Positions 1 to 7,576 are shown, numbered from the stretch's first letter. The stretch: 21,824 nt of DNA from Natronohydrobacter sp. (GCA_007123015.1 SKSL01000206.1:1-21824); one strand, 5' to 3'. Made by a program: numbers and translations. The notes: a model not told the origin generated them from the letters alone.

Positions 1-77
1 ACATGCGCGCCGGGCGCGACCCAGTAATCGCCGTTTTCGGGCGGGACCGGGTTATGTCCGTCCAGAGCATAGAGCAT
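1..77 (-). CDS. Gamma-carbonic-anhydrase-like hexapeptide protein, N-terminal fragment
   Basis: Only the first 25 codons lie in the window; the gene runs off the left edge. The visible residues MLYALDGHNPVPPENGDYWV followed by APGAH resemble the N-terminus of gamma-class carbonic anhydrase/acetyltransferase-like left-handed beta-helix proteins, which begin with a short strand and a D-Y-W-[IV]-A-P motif just before the first hexapeptide turns. Its ATG shares one base with the TGA of the upstream dehydrogenase gene (TGATG), so the two are probably translationally coupled. Family members are often of unknown substrate; carbonic anhydrase activity cannot be judged because the metal-binding histidines lie outside the window. 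Confidence 0.7.
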   Translation of the reverse strand, partial: MLYALDGHNPVPPENGDYWVAPGAH

Positions 78-955
78 CACGCACCCCCCAGCTTGCGCAG
101 GCGTTCAATCAGCGCAGACGTGTCCCAGCGCCCGCCGCCCATATTCTGCACATCCTTGTAGAACTGATCAACCAGCGCGGTCATCGGCAAGGGCGCGCCG
201 ATCTCGTCGGCGGCGTCGAGGCAAATGCCCAGATCCTTGCGCATCCAGTCCACTGCGAAACCGTGGTTGAATTCGCCGTCCAGCATAGTGCCATGGCGGT
301 TCTGCATCTGCCACGACCCGGCCGCACCCTGGCTGATCACCTCGACCACCGCGCGCCCGTCAAGCCCGGCCTTTTCGCCGAAATGCAGCGCCTCGGCCAG
401 TCCCTGCAACAGCCCGGCGATGCAGATCTGGTTCATCATCTTGGTGATCTGGCCTGCGCCACTTTCGCCCATGCGCTTGCAGACCCGCGCATAGGCGTCG
501 AGCACTGGGGCCGCGCGGTCGAAATCGGCCTGCGCGCCCCCGCACATGATCGACAGCACCCCGTTTTCCGCCCCTGCCTGCCCGCCCGAGACAGGCGCAT
601 CGACAAAGCCCACCTTCTGCGTGGCCGCCAGATCGTGCAATTCGCGCGTCACCTGCGCCGAAACTGTCGTGTGATCGACGAACAGCGTGCCCGCGGGCAT
701 GGCAGCAAAGGCACCTTCGTCGCCCAGACAGACCGCGCGCAGATCATCGTCATTGCCGACACAGGCCATGACCATCTCGGCCCCTTCGGCAGCCGCGCGC
801 GGTGTGGTGCCAAACTGGCCCCCATGGGCTGCGACCCAGGCCTCGGCCTTGGCAGTGGTGCGGTTATAGACTGTGACCTCGTGGCCTGCGCGTGCCAAGT
901 GGCTCGCCATCGGCCCGCCCATCACACCCAACCCCAGAAACGCAACTCTCGCCAT
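77..955 (-). CDS. 3-hydroxyisobutyrate dehydrogenase / tartronate semialdehyde reductase family NAD(P)-dependent oxidoreductase
   Basis: A 292-residue member of the beta-hydroxyacid dehydrogenase family, which oxidises or reduces short 3-hydroxyacids with NAD(P). The Rossmann motif GLGVMG is at residues 8-13, the substrate loop DAPVSGG is in mid-protein, and the catalytic lysine is Lys172 in the motif KMMNQ. The late motif MRKDL is also typical. KxxNQ is closer to the tartronate semialdehyde reductases (GarR/GlxR, KLANQ) as I recall them than to 3-hydroxyisobutyrate dehydrogenases (KxxNN), so the substrate is open. I chose the ATG at 955 because GAGGGGG sits just upstream and the product starts directly with the Rossmann strand; an in-frame ATG at 982 would add nine residues. 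It is coupled to the hexapeptide-protein gene downstream and divergent from the acylase gene. Confidence 0.88.
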   Translation of the reverse strand: MARVAFLGLGVMGGPMASHLARAGHEVTVYNRTTAKAEAWVAAHGGQFGTTPRAAAEGAEMVMACVGNDDDLRAVCLGDEGAFAAMPAGTLFVDHTTVSAQVTRELHDLAATQKVGFVDAPVSGGQAGAENGVLSIMCGGAQADFDRAAPVLDAYARVCKRMGESGAGQITKMMNQICIAGLLQGLAEALHFGEKAGLDGRAVVEVISQGAAGSWQMQNRHGTMLDGEFNHGFAVDWMRKDLGICLDAADEIGAPLPMTALVDQFYKDVQNMGGGRWDTSALIERLRKLGGA

Positions 956-1004
956 TCCATCCCCCTCTCGAATTCTTGTCATTGCGCTTCGGGCGCGCGC
1001 GCAA

Positions 1005-1032
1005 TACCTATCAGGGCCACTTTCACCGTCAA
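1005..1032 (-). promoter_or_regulatory. Candidate promoter of the dehydrogenase gene
   Basis: On the minus strand TTGACG (1032-1027) is followed after 16 bases by TAGGTA (1010-1005), about 50 bases upstream of the start codon. The -35 element is a good match to TTGACA; the -10 element is weak. The placement in the 99-base divergent gap supports it, but no start site can be proved from sequence. Confidence 0.35.
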
Positions 1033-1054
1033 CTCATAGACTGCAGTCCCGCCC

Positions 1055-3514
1055 ATGTTCACTGTCTTCCGCTGGCTTCTTAGGATATTTGGCGGGCTGG
1101 CCCTGCTGGCGGGTCTCGTGGCGCTGGGGCTTTATTTTTTCGTTGCGCGCTCGCTGCCGGATTACAACGAGACTTTCCAGTTCAGCGGCTTGGCCAGCGA
1201 GGTCGAGATCGTGCGCAACACGCATAATGTGCCGCATATCTTTGCCGAGACCGACCCGGATGTGTTCTTCGGCTTGGGCTTTGCCCACGCGCAGGACCGG
1301 ATGTGGCAAATGCAGATGCTGCGCCGTACAGCGCAAGGACGCTTGTCGGAGATGTTCGGCCCGCGCACAGTCCGCGTCGATGAGTTGATGCGCAGGCTCG
1401 ACATTTATGGGCTTGCCCGAAGCGCGCTTGCGGCCCAGGACCCCGAGACCCGCGCCGCACTGATCGCCTATTCCGAAGGGGTCAATGCCTGGCTGCGGAC
1501 GTCCAATGAGCGCGCGCGCGGGCGCGGTGCGCCAGAGTTTTTCGTGTTTCCGGCTGAAATGCCGCTCTGGCAGCCTGCGGATTCACTTGCGATCCTGAAG
1601 CTGATGGCCGTGCAGCTGAACAGCCAGATGGCGCGCGAGGTGCAGCGCGCCCGCATCTCGATGCTGGTCCCGCCCGAGCGGTTGCGCGATCTGTTGCCCG
1701 ATGCGCCCGGCTCTGGCGTGGCGGCGCTGCCGGATTTCGCAAACCTGTTTCCTGATGTGACGCCAACTGCAGACATCACAGTCGCGCGCGATCCGCTCAG
1801 CCCGATCCGCCCGCCTGAATTGGCCGGGGCCTCAAACAGTTTTGCAGCAGCGCCTGCACGCGCGGCCAGTGATGGCGCGCTGCTGGCCAATGATCCGCAT
1901 CTGGAATTGACAGCGCCATCGCTGATGTATCTGGCCCGGCTGGAGCTTGCGACCGGTGGTGTGATCGGGGCCACGATTCCGGGGATTCCGGTCATCTTGT
2001 CTGGGCGGTCGGAACATCTCGGCTGGGGGATCACGTCCAGCTATATGGATGACAGTGACGTTTTTCTGGAAGAGCTCAATCCCGACAATCCCGCGCAATA
2101 CCGCACGCCCGAAGGCTGGGCCGAGTTCGAAACGCGTGGCTCGATCATCCGGGTCAAGGATGAAGACCCCATGACCTTGACCCTGCGCTGGTCCGAAAAT
2201 GGCCCTGTCCTGTCCGGGGCGCTTTATGATCTGGGCACGATCACCCCGCCGGGTCATGTTGCAACCATAGGCTGGACAGCGCTTGACCCGGATGACACCA
2301 CGCTCAGCGCGGCCATGCGGCTGATGCGCGCGACCACGCTGGACGAGGCCCTGGCCGCCGGAGAAGATTATATCGCCCCCAGCCAGGTCCTGATGCTGGC
2401 CGCACCGGATCGGATCGCCTTGCAGCTTCTGGGCCGGATGCCGCGCCGCGATGCTGCGCATGACACGCAAGGCCGCATGCCCGCTGCAGGCTGGAAGTCT
2501 GAGAACCGTTGGCGCGGCACATTGCCCTATTCGGCCAATCCGCGTTTTCTTGATCCGGAATCCGGGATCCTGGGCAATACAAACAACAAGATCCTGGACC
2601 GCCCTTTTCCCTTGCATGTCAGCCATGACTGGGGCGACACGCAACGTATCGCGCGGTTCCAGCATCTGATGCGCCAGCGCTCCGTGCATACGCGTGACAG
2701 TTTCATAGAGGCCCAGCTCGACACGGTCAGCCCCGCCGCGCGCCTGCTCTTGCCACTGGTCGCAGCCGATCTGTGGTTTTCGGGCGAAGCCGCCCCCGCT
2801 GGCACCCGCGCCCATCTGCGCCAGCGTGCGCTGCGCCTGCTCGCCGACTGGAATGGCGAGATGAACGAGCATTTGCCAGAGCCGCTGATTTATGCAGCCT
2901 GGATGCGTGAATTGCAGCATCGGCTGATCCGGGATGAATTGGGACCGTTGGCAGAAACCTTCACCCATGTTGACCCGATCTTTATCGAGCGGGTGTTTCG
3001 TGACACGGACGGGGCCAGCGAATGGTGCAATATCGTGCAATCCTCGGTGCGGGAAACCTGCACCGAAATCGCCATTGCAGCGCTGGACGAGGCCCTGTTG
3101 CGCCTGACCGAGCGCTATGGTGACAATGTCGAAAGCTGGCGCTGGGGCGATGCGCATATGGCCAAGCATCGCCATTCGGTGCTGGGCGAGATGCCGCTGG
3201 TGCGCCATTTCGTCAATATCCGCCAATCCACATCGGGCGGCGATCACACGCTGATGCGCGGGCGCACCTCCGGGCGTGACCCTGATCCGTTTACCAATGT
3301 GCATGGCGCGATCTATCGCGGGGTCTATGATTTCGCAGATCCGGAAAGCTCGGTCTTTATTCTGTCCACGGGCCAGTCCGGGCATCCGCTGTCGCGCCAT
3401 TACGATGATCTGGGCGATTTATGGCGGCGGGGCGAGTATATTCCGATGACGCTTGACCCTGATCTGGCCCGCGGTGGCGCTGTGGGGATCACGCGGCTGC
3501 GTCCCAGAGACTGA
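1055..3514 (+). CDS. Penicillin acylase family protein (Ntn hydrolase), membrane-anchored
   Basis: An 819-residue amide hydrolase of the penicillin G acylase/acyl-homoserine-lactone acylase family. These are made as precursors that cleave themselves into alpha and beta chains, exposing a Ser as N-terminal nucleophile. The expected cleavage site is GA|SNSF, giving Ser260 as first residue of the beta chain. Other family marks are GFAHAQDRMWQMQMLRR in the alpha chain, ANDPHL soon after the nucleophile, WGIT, and SGGDHTLMRG near the C-terminus. Residues about 5-31 form a hydrophobic helix that probably serves as an uncleaved anchor or signal, placing the enzyme in the periplasm. No clear ribosome binding site precedes the ATG. 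The gene stands alone, divergent from the dehydrogenase. The substrate (beta-lactam, N-acyl-homoserine lactone or another amide) cannot be read from the sequence. Confidence 0.9.
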   Translation: MFTVFRWLLRIFGGLALLAGLVALGLYFFVARSLPDYNETFQFSGLASEVEIVRNTHNVPHIFAETDPDVFFGLGFAHAQDRMWQMQMLRRTAQGRLSEMFGPRTVRVDELMRRLDIYGLARSALAAQDPETRAALIAYSEGVNAWLRTSNERARGRGAPEFFVFPAEMPLWQPADSLAILKLMAVQLNSQMAREVQRARISMLVPPERLRDLLPDAPGSGVAALPDFANLFPDVTPTADITVARDPLSPIRPPELAGASNSFAAAPARAASDGALLANDPHLELTAPSLMYLARLELATGGVIGATIPGIPVILSGRSEHLGWGITSSYMDDSDVFLEELNPDNPAQYRTPEGWAEFETRGSIIRVKDEDPMTLTLRWSENGPVLSGALYDLGTITPPGHVATIGWTALDPDDTTLSAAMRLMRATTLDEALAAGEDYIAPSQVLMLAAPDRIALQLLGRMPRRDAAHDTQGRMPAAGWKSENRWRGTLPYSANPRFLDPESGILGNTNNKILDRPFPLHVSHDWGDTQRIARFQHLMRQRSVHTRDSFIEAQLDTVSPAARLLLPLVAADLWFSGEAAPAGTRAHLRQRALRLLADWNGEMNEHLPEPLIYAAWMRELQHRLIRDELGPLAETFTHVDPIFIERVFRDTDGASEWCNIVQSSVRETCTEIAIAALDEALLRLTERYGDNVESWRWGDAHMAKHRHSVLGEMPLVRHFVNIRQSTSGGDHTLMRGRTSGRDPDPFTNVHGAIYRGVYDFADPESSVFILSTGQSGHPLSRHYDDLGDLWRRGEYIPMTLDPDLARGGAVGITRLRPRD

Positions 3515-3534
3515 CTGCGCACAGCGTTGTAAAC

Positions 3535-3616
3535 CTGTCACAACAAGCCGACCGCTCTGTGCATGCCGTGAGGTAAGCTGTGACAAATCCATGAATTATG
3601 AGCAATATTGTCACAG
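3535..3616. promoter_or_regulatory. Cluster of TGTSACA motifs upstream of fadL
   Basis: Three related nonamers lie in the 149-base gap before the FadL-type gene: CTGTCACAA (3535-3543), CTGTGACAA (3578-3586) and TTGTCACAG (3608-3616). The last two are exact reverse complements separated by 21 bases, so they could form either paired operator half-sites or a 9-bp stem. The core TGT[CG]ACA is symmetrical around its centre, which suits a dimeric regulator. No regulator can be named. Confidence 0.4.
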
Positions 3617-3663
3617 GGATGAGAGCGTCAGAGCGCGTCGACGGGAAGAAGGAGGAGATTTCC

Positions 3664-4740
3664 GTGAAGAGAATAATCGCAACCGGGCTGGTTGCCCTTG
3701 CCACAAGTCCGGCTTTCGCGGGGGGTGTTGAGCGCAGCACACAATCCATGGCGATCCTGTTTCAAGAGGGGCGCTATCTGGAACTCGGGGCGCAATATGC
3801 CCGGCCGCGCGTGTCGGGAAATGCCGCGGGTCCGATCCCGCTGACCGGCGCGACCGGCAATATCACGCGCCCGGTTTTCATGGGCAGTCTTGCATTTCGC
3901 GACGACATCAACGAACAGCTGTCCTATGCCATCATTCTAGATGAACCTATCGGTGCAGATGTACGCTATCGCGCTGGCACAGAAGCCTTCCTCAGCGGAT
4001 CGACTGCCAGCATTGACAGTTTCGCTCTGACGGGTGTGCTGCGCTACAGTTTCGGCAATGGCTTCAGCACCTATGCGGGTCTGCGCTCGGTCTGGAGCAA
4101 GGGCAGTGTTGATCTGGCTTTCGCAGCCCCTGCAGGTGAGACCTACACGATGCGCACAGATCGGGATCAGGCCTGGGGCTATCTGCTGGGCGTGGCCTAT
4201 GAGATGCCCGAAATCGCGGCGCGCGTTTCCTTGACCTATAATTCGCAGGTCAAGCACACTTTCGAGCAGACTGTGAATGGTACCCTGTTGCCAAACACCT
4301 TCGAGACGCGCATCCCGGAAAGCCTGCATCTGGAATTCCAGACCGGGATTGCCGAAGACACATTGCTGATGGGCTCGGTGCGCTGGGTGAAATGGAAGGA
4401 TTTCAACATCAGCCCGGCAGGGCAGCCTGATCTTGTATCCTATGACAAGAACTCGGTCACTTACACGCTGGGTGTCGGGCGTCGCTTTACAGAAAACTGG
4501 TCCGGGTCGGTGACGCTGGGCTATGACACAGGCAATGGCAGCACCACAGGCAACCTGCAGCCTGTCTCGTCGCGCAGTTCCATCGGGCTGGGGGCGAGTT
4601 ATTCGATCGACAATGTGACCATCAGCGGTGGCGTGCAATACAGCCGTTTCGGCGGCGCAACCTCTCGCCCACCCATCAGCGGGGAGTTCAGCGGCAATTC
4701 GATGATCGGTGCCGGGATCCGGGTGGGTTTCCAGTTCTGA
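3664..4740 (+). CDS. OmpP1/FadL/TodX family outer-membrane transport protein
   Basis: A 358-residue outer-membrane beta-barrel of the FadL type, which lets long-chain fatty acids or other hydrophobic compounds cross the outer membrane. A typical signal peptide (VKRIIATGLVALATSPAFA, starting at GTG) ends with AFA before Gly20. The mature N-terminus GGVERSTQSMAILFQEG resembles the short family segment that enters the barrel. Alternating hydrophobic strands follow, and the protein ends in GFQF with a terminal Phe, the usual barrel-assembly signal. I chose the GTG at 3664 because GGAGGAG (3651-3657) lies six bases upstream and the signal peptide starts there; the in-frame ATG at 3598 has neither. 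It is a single-gene unit closed by the terminator at 4765. The substrate is inferred from the family only. Confidence 0.9.
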   Translation: MKRIIATGLVALATSPAFAGGVERSTQSMAILFQEGRYLELGAQYARPRVSGNAAGPIPLTGATGNITRPVFMGSLAFRDDINEQLSYAIILDEPIGADVRYRAGTEAFLSGSTASIDSFALTGVLRYSFGNGFSTYAGLRSVWSKGSVDLAFAAPAGETYTMRTDRDQAWGYLLGVAYEMPEIAARVSLTYNSQVKHTFEQTVNGTLLPNTFETRIPESLHLEFQTGIAEDTLLMGSVRWVKWKDFNISPAGQPDLVSYDKNSVTYTLGVGRRFTENWSGSVTLGYDTGNGSTTGNLQPVSSRSSIGLGASYSIDNVTISGGVQYSRFGGATSRPPISGEFSGNSMIGAGIRVGFQF

Positions 4741-4764
4741 GTCCACTCTCCTGTCAGCCTTCCA

Positions 4765-4796
4765 CCCTGTCCACCTTCGCGTGGGCAGGGTTTTTT
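4765..4796 (+). terminator. Intrinsic terminator after fadL
   Basis: A 10-bp stem with one G-T pair (CCCTGTCCAC, 4765-4774, with GTGGGCAGGG, 4781-4790) and a six-base loop is followed directly by six T residues (4791-4796). It lies 25 bases after the FadL-type stop codon, and separates that gene from the ATPase-metA unit. Confidence 0.9.
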
Positions 4797-4805
4797 CATG
4801 TGACA

Positions 4806-4834
4806 TTGACCATTTCACGGCCAATGGCTAGGCA
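4806..4834 (+). promoter_or_regulatory. Candidate promoter of the ATPase-metA unit
   Basis: TTGACC (4806-4811) and TAGGCA (4829-4834) are separated by 17 bases, just downstream of the terminator and 30 bases ahead of the ATPase start codon. The -35 box is good, the -10 box poor. A TGTGACA motif (4799-4805), the same core as the cluster upstream of fadL, abuts the -35 box. No SAM riboswitch is visible here. Confidence 0.35.
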
Positions 4835-4863
4835 AAGCCTCTCTGGCGCGGAAGGACAGGCGG

Positions 4864-5721
4864 ATGCTCTACCGAAATGCGGATGACTGGCTGCAGGCCC
4901 CGCGCAAGCGCGTCATGCTGTTTGGCATGTCGGGTCTGGGCAAGACCCATCTGGCCAACCTGCTGCGCGCAGGCGGTGGCTGGTTCCATTACTCGATCGA
5001 TTACCGCATCGGAACGCGCTACATGGGCGAATATATCGCCGATAACTTCAAGCGCGAAGCGATGAAAGTGCCGCTGCTGCGCGAGCTTCTGCTGACCGAT
5101 TCGGTCTATATCAGCTCGAATATCACCTTCGACAATCTTGCGCCGCTCTCGACCTATCTGGGCAAGCCTGGCGATCCGGCCAAGGGCGGGCTGGCCTTTG
5201 ACGACTACATGACCCGGCAGGACCAGCATCGCGCCGCAGAGATTGCAGCGCTTTCGGACACGGCCCATTTCATCGCCCGCGCCGAGGCGCTCTATGGCTA
5301 TCTGCATTTCATCTGCGACACGGGCGGGTCGATCTGCGAAGTGATCGACCCGTTCGATCCGCAGGACACCTTGATGACAACGCTCAAGGCCCATGTCCTG
5401 CCCGTCTGGATCAAGGGGTCCGAGGCGCATACTGCGGAACTGATCCGCCGCTTCGACCGTGCGCCGAAGCCGATGTATTACCAACCCGATTTCCTGCGCG
5501 ATGCCTGGGCCGCCTATCAACATGAAACTGGCCAGGTGCCAGAGCAGATCGACCCGGATGCTTTCGTGCGCTGGACCTATGCCCGCGCGCTGGCCCATCG
5601 TGCACCCCGCTATGCGGCCATGGCGCAGCATTGGGGCGTGAACGTCAGCGCTGAAGAGGTCGCGCAGATCCGCCACGCTGCCGATTTTGATGCGCTGATC
5701 GCGGCCAAACTGCCAGACTGA
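4864..5721 (+). CDS. P-loop ATPase/kinase-like protein of unknown function
   Basis: A 285-residue soluble protein with a Walker A motif GMSGLGKT at residues 21-28 directly after a hydrophobic strand (VMLFG), so it binds a nucleoside triphosphate. The short single-domain build recalls small-molecule or nucleotide kinases more than AAA+ proteins. The segment FICDTGGSICEVID might supply the Walker B-type acidic residue, but this is uncertain. No signal peptide or membrane segment is seen. AAGGA (4852-4856) precedes the ATG at a suitable distance. Only nine bases separate its stop from metA, so the two are almost certainly cotranscribed. A link to methionine or homoserine metabolism is inference from position only. 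I do not recognise a characterised family member. Confidence 0.85.
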   Translation: MLYRNADDWLQAPRKRVMLFGMSGLGKTHLANLLRAGGGWFHYSIDYRIGTRYMGEYIADNFKREAMKVPLLRELLLTDSVYISSNITFDNLAPLSTYLGKPGDPAKGGLAFDDYMTRQDQHRAAEIAALSDTAHFIARAEALYGYLHFICDTGGSICEVIDPFDPQDTLMTTLKAHVLPVWIKGSEAHTAELIRRFDRAPKPMYYQPDFLRDAWAAYQHETGQVPEQIDPDAFVRWTYARALAHRAPRYAAMAQHWGVNVSAEEVAQIRHAADFDALIAAKLPD

Positions 5722-5730
5722 GGACATCTG

Positions 5731-6648
5731 ATGCCAATCAAACTGCCCGAAAACCTGCCCGCCTTTGATGTGCTGACCCAAGAGGGCGTGATGGTCATGT
5801 CCGAGGCACAGGCCGCGCGGCAGGATATCCGGCCTTTGCGCATCGGGCTGCTGAACCTGATGCCGAAGAAGATCCAGACCGAGACGCAATTCGCCCGGCT
5901 GATCGGGGCCACGCCCTTGCAGATCGAGTTTTCGCTGATCCGCATGTCCGAGCATGAAACCAAGAACACGGCTGCCGAGCATATGGCCGAATTCTACCGC
6001 CCCTTTCAGGAGGTGAAGCACGAACGCTTCGACGGGCTGATCATCACTGGCGCGCCCATCGAGCATCTGGACTATGAAGAAGTGACCTATTGGGATGAGC
6101 TGACGGAAGTGTTCGACTGGACGCAGACCCATGTCCACCAGACATTCGGGGTCTGCTGGGGGGGCATGGCGATGCTTGCGCATTTCTACGGGCTGCCCAA
6201 GCATTTGCTGGATGCCAAGGCTTTTGGCTGTTTCCGGCACCGAAATCTTGCCCCGGCCTCGCCCTATCTGCGCGGGTTTTCGGATGATGTGCTGATCCCG
6301 GTCAGCCGCTGGACCGAGTTGCGGCAATCCGAAGTCGATGCGATCCCGGCGCTGAAAACGCTGATCGGGTCGGATCAGGTCGGTCCCTGTCTGATCGAAG
6401 ACCCGGCGCATCGGGCTTTGATGATCCTCAATCATTTCGAATATGACAGCACGACCTTGAAGGAAGAATATGACCGCGACATCGCAGCAGGTCGCCCGAT
6501 CAATGTTCCGCTGAATTATTACCCGGATGATAATCCCGCGAGAACACCGCTCAATCGCTGGAGAAGCCACGCGCATCTTCTATATGGCAACTGGATCAAC
6601 CAGATATACCAGACCACACCCTATGATCTTGCACAGATTGGCCACTAG
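5731..6648 (+). CDS. metA: Homoserine O-acyltransferase MetA, predicted acetyl-CoA type
   Basis: A 305-residue full-length MetA, which acylates L-homoserine as the first committed step of methionine synthesis in the cytoplasm. The catalytic nucleophile is Cys142 in FGVCWGG, and the His235/Glu237 pair is in LNHFEYD. The start LPAFDVLTQEG and the motif LNLMPKKIQTETQ are family hallmarks. Residue 111 is Glu (TGAPIE). Published work on the MetA family (Bacillus cereus versus Escherichia coli enzymes) links Glu111 to acetyl-CoA and Gly111 to succinyl-CoA, so O-acetylhomoserine is the predicted product despite the common label succinyltransferase. GAGGA precedes the ATG. The gene follows the P-loop ATPase by nine bases, and its last 26 bases overlap the start of the hydrolase gene. 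Confidence 0.97.
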   Translation: MPIKLPENLPAFDVLTQEGVMVMSEAQAARQDIRPLRIGLLNLMPKKIQTETQFARLIGATPLQIEFSLIRMSEHETKNTAAEHMAEFYRPFQEVKHERFDGLIITGAPIEHLDYEEVTYWDELTEVFDWTQTHVHQTFGVCWGGMAMLAHFYGLPKHLLDAKAFGCFRHRNLAPASPYLRGFSDDVLIPVSRWTELRQSEVDAIPALKTLIGSDQVGPCLIEDPAHRALMILNHFEYDSTTLKEEYDRDIAAGRPINVPLNYYPDDNPARTPLNRWRSHAHLLYGNWINQIYQTTPYDLAQIGH

Positions 6649-7576
6649 ACTTGCAGCCCTTGCCCTGATGGTCGCAGGGCTTGTGGCCTGTTCCGTCGAG
6701 CAGGAGATGCAGATGGCTTATGCCGATACGCCACCCGAGGGGGCGTTCATCGACCTGCCGCAAGGACGCATCCATGCGATTGTGCGTGGTGACGGGCCGG
6801 ATCTGGTAATGATCCACGGGGCGAATGGCAATGCACGGGATTTCAGTTTTGATCTGATCGAACGGATGGCGGAAGAGTTTCGGGTCATTGCCTTTGACCG
6901 ACCGGGCTTTGGCTTTTCGGATGATTTCGGCGGTGTCGAAAGCCCCATTGATCAGGCAGACATCCTGCGATCTGCAGCGCTGCGGCTTGGGGTCGAAAAT
7001 CCGGTCGTGCTGGGCCATTCTTATGGCGGGGCTGTCGCACTGGCCTGGGCCTTGCGCGGGCCGCAGGAGGTCGCTGGCCTGACCTTGCTCGCGCCTGTCA
7101 CGCATCCTTGGCCCGGGGATCTGGGGCTGTGGTATCGGATCACGGCCTCGCCGCTTGGGCGGTATCTGATCCTGCCAGCCATTGCGGCCCTCGCCCCGCG
7201 CAATGCTGTGCAAGGCACGTTGGCAAATGTCTTTGCGCCGGATCCTGTGCCCGAAGGATATCTTGATCATCTGGGCTTTGACCTGACCATGCGGCGTGAT
7301 CAGCTGTCCCTGAATGCACAACAAGTCAACAGCCTGATGGAGTATATCGAGGCGATGTATCCGGGCTATCCGGCGCTGAGCATGCCAATCGAGATCGTCC
7401 ATGGGACAGCCGACAAGACAGTCGGTATCAGCATCCATTCCGACCGCATGGCGCAAGAAGTCGACACGGTCCATCTGACGCGGCTCGAAGAGGTCGGGCA
7501 TATGCCGCATCATGCACGGCCCGAGATCGTGGTCGAGGCGATCCGACGGACTTTTCAGCGGGCGCGCGACAAGTAA
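6623..7576 (+). CDS. Alpha/beta hydrolase, predicted lipoprotein
   Basis: A 317-residue alpha/beta-fold hydrolase. The N-terminus is a lipoprotein signal: a basic start, a hydrophobic stretch and the lipobox LVAC with Cys23, predicting a lipid-anchored envelope enzyme. The nucleophile is Ser133 in GHSYGG, the oxyanion region is MIHGANGN, the likely acid is the Asp of HGTAD, and the likely catalytic His is in EVGHMPHH. I chose the ATG at 6623 because it gives the complete lipoprotein signal; it lies inside the end of metA in another frame, and no clear ribosome binding site is seen, so coupling to metA translation is likely. An upstream in-frame ATG (6527) lies deeper in metA and would spoil the signal. 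Substrate unknown; family members include esterases, lactonases, epoxide hydrolases and haloalkane dehalogenases. Confidence 0.87.
   Translation: MILHRLATRLAALALMVAGLVACSVEQEMQMAYADTPPEGAFIDLPQGRIHAIVRGDGPDLVMIHGANGNARDFSFDLIERMAEEFRVIAFDRPGFGFSDDFGGVESPIDQADILRSAALRLGVENPVVLGHSYGGAVALAWALRGPQEVAGLTLLAPVTHPWPGDLGLWYRITASPLGRYLILPAIAALAPRNAVQGTLANVFAPDPVPEGYLDHLGFDLTMRRDQLSLNAQQVNSLMEYIEAMYPGYPALSMPIEIVHGTADKTVGISIHSDRMAQEVDTVHLTRLEEVGHMPHHARPEIVVEAIRRTFQRARDK

Noticed and set aside
1832..3400. A 522-codon open frame on the minus strand opposite the penicillin-acylase gene
   Set aside because: It is fully contained in a clear acylase gene, and its translation has no family features.
3598..3663. 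Upstream ATG start for the FadL-type protein
   Set aside because: It has no ribosome binding site and would hide the signal peptide; the GTG at 3664 has a strong site and a perfect signal sequence.
4797..5730. SAM riboswitch ahead of metA
   Set aside because: SAM-II elements are common before alphaproteobacterial metA, but neither the 67 bases before the ATPase nor the 9 bases before metA can hold the expected pseudoknot pattern.
4828..6576. A 582-codon open frame on the minus strand opposite the ATPase and metA genes
   Set aside because: It lies opposite two well-supported genes, has no recognisable domain and has the Arg/Gln/His-rich composition typical of frames open by GC bias.
1055..7576. 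A quorum-quenching cluster of acylase, homoserine enzyme and hydrolase
   Set aside because: The acylase is a separate transcription unit, with the fadL gene and a terminator between it and metA; the hydrolase has no lactonase-specific feature.
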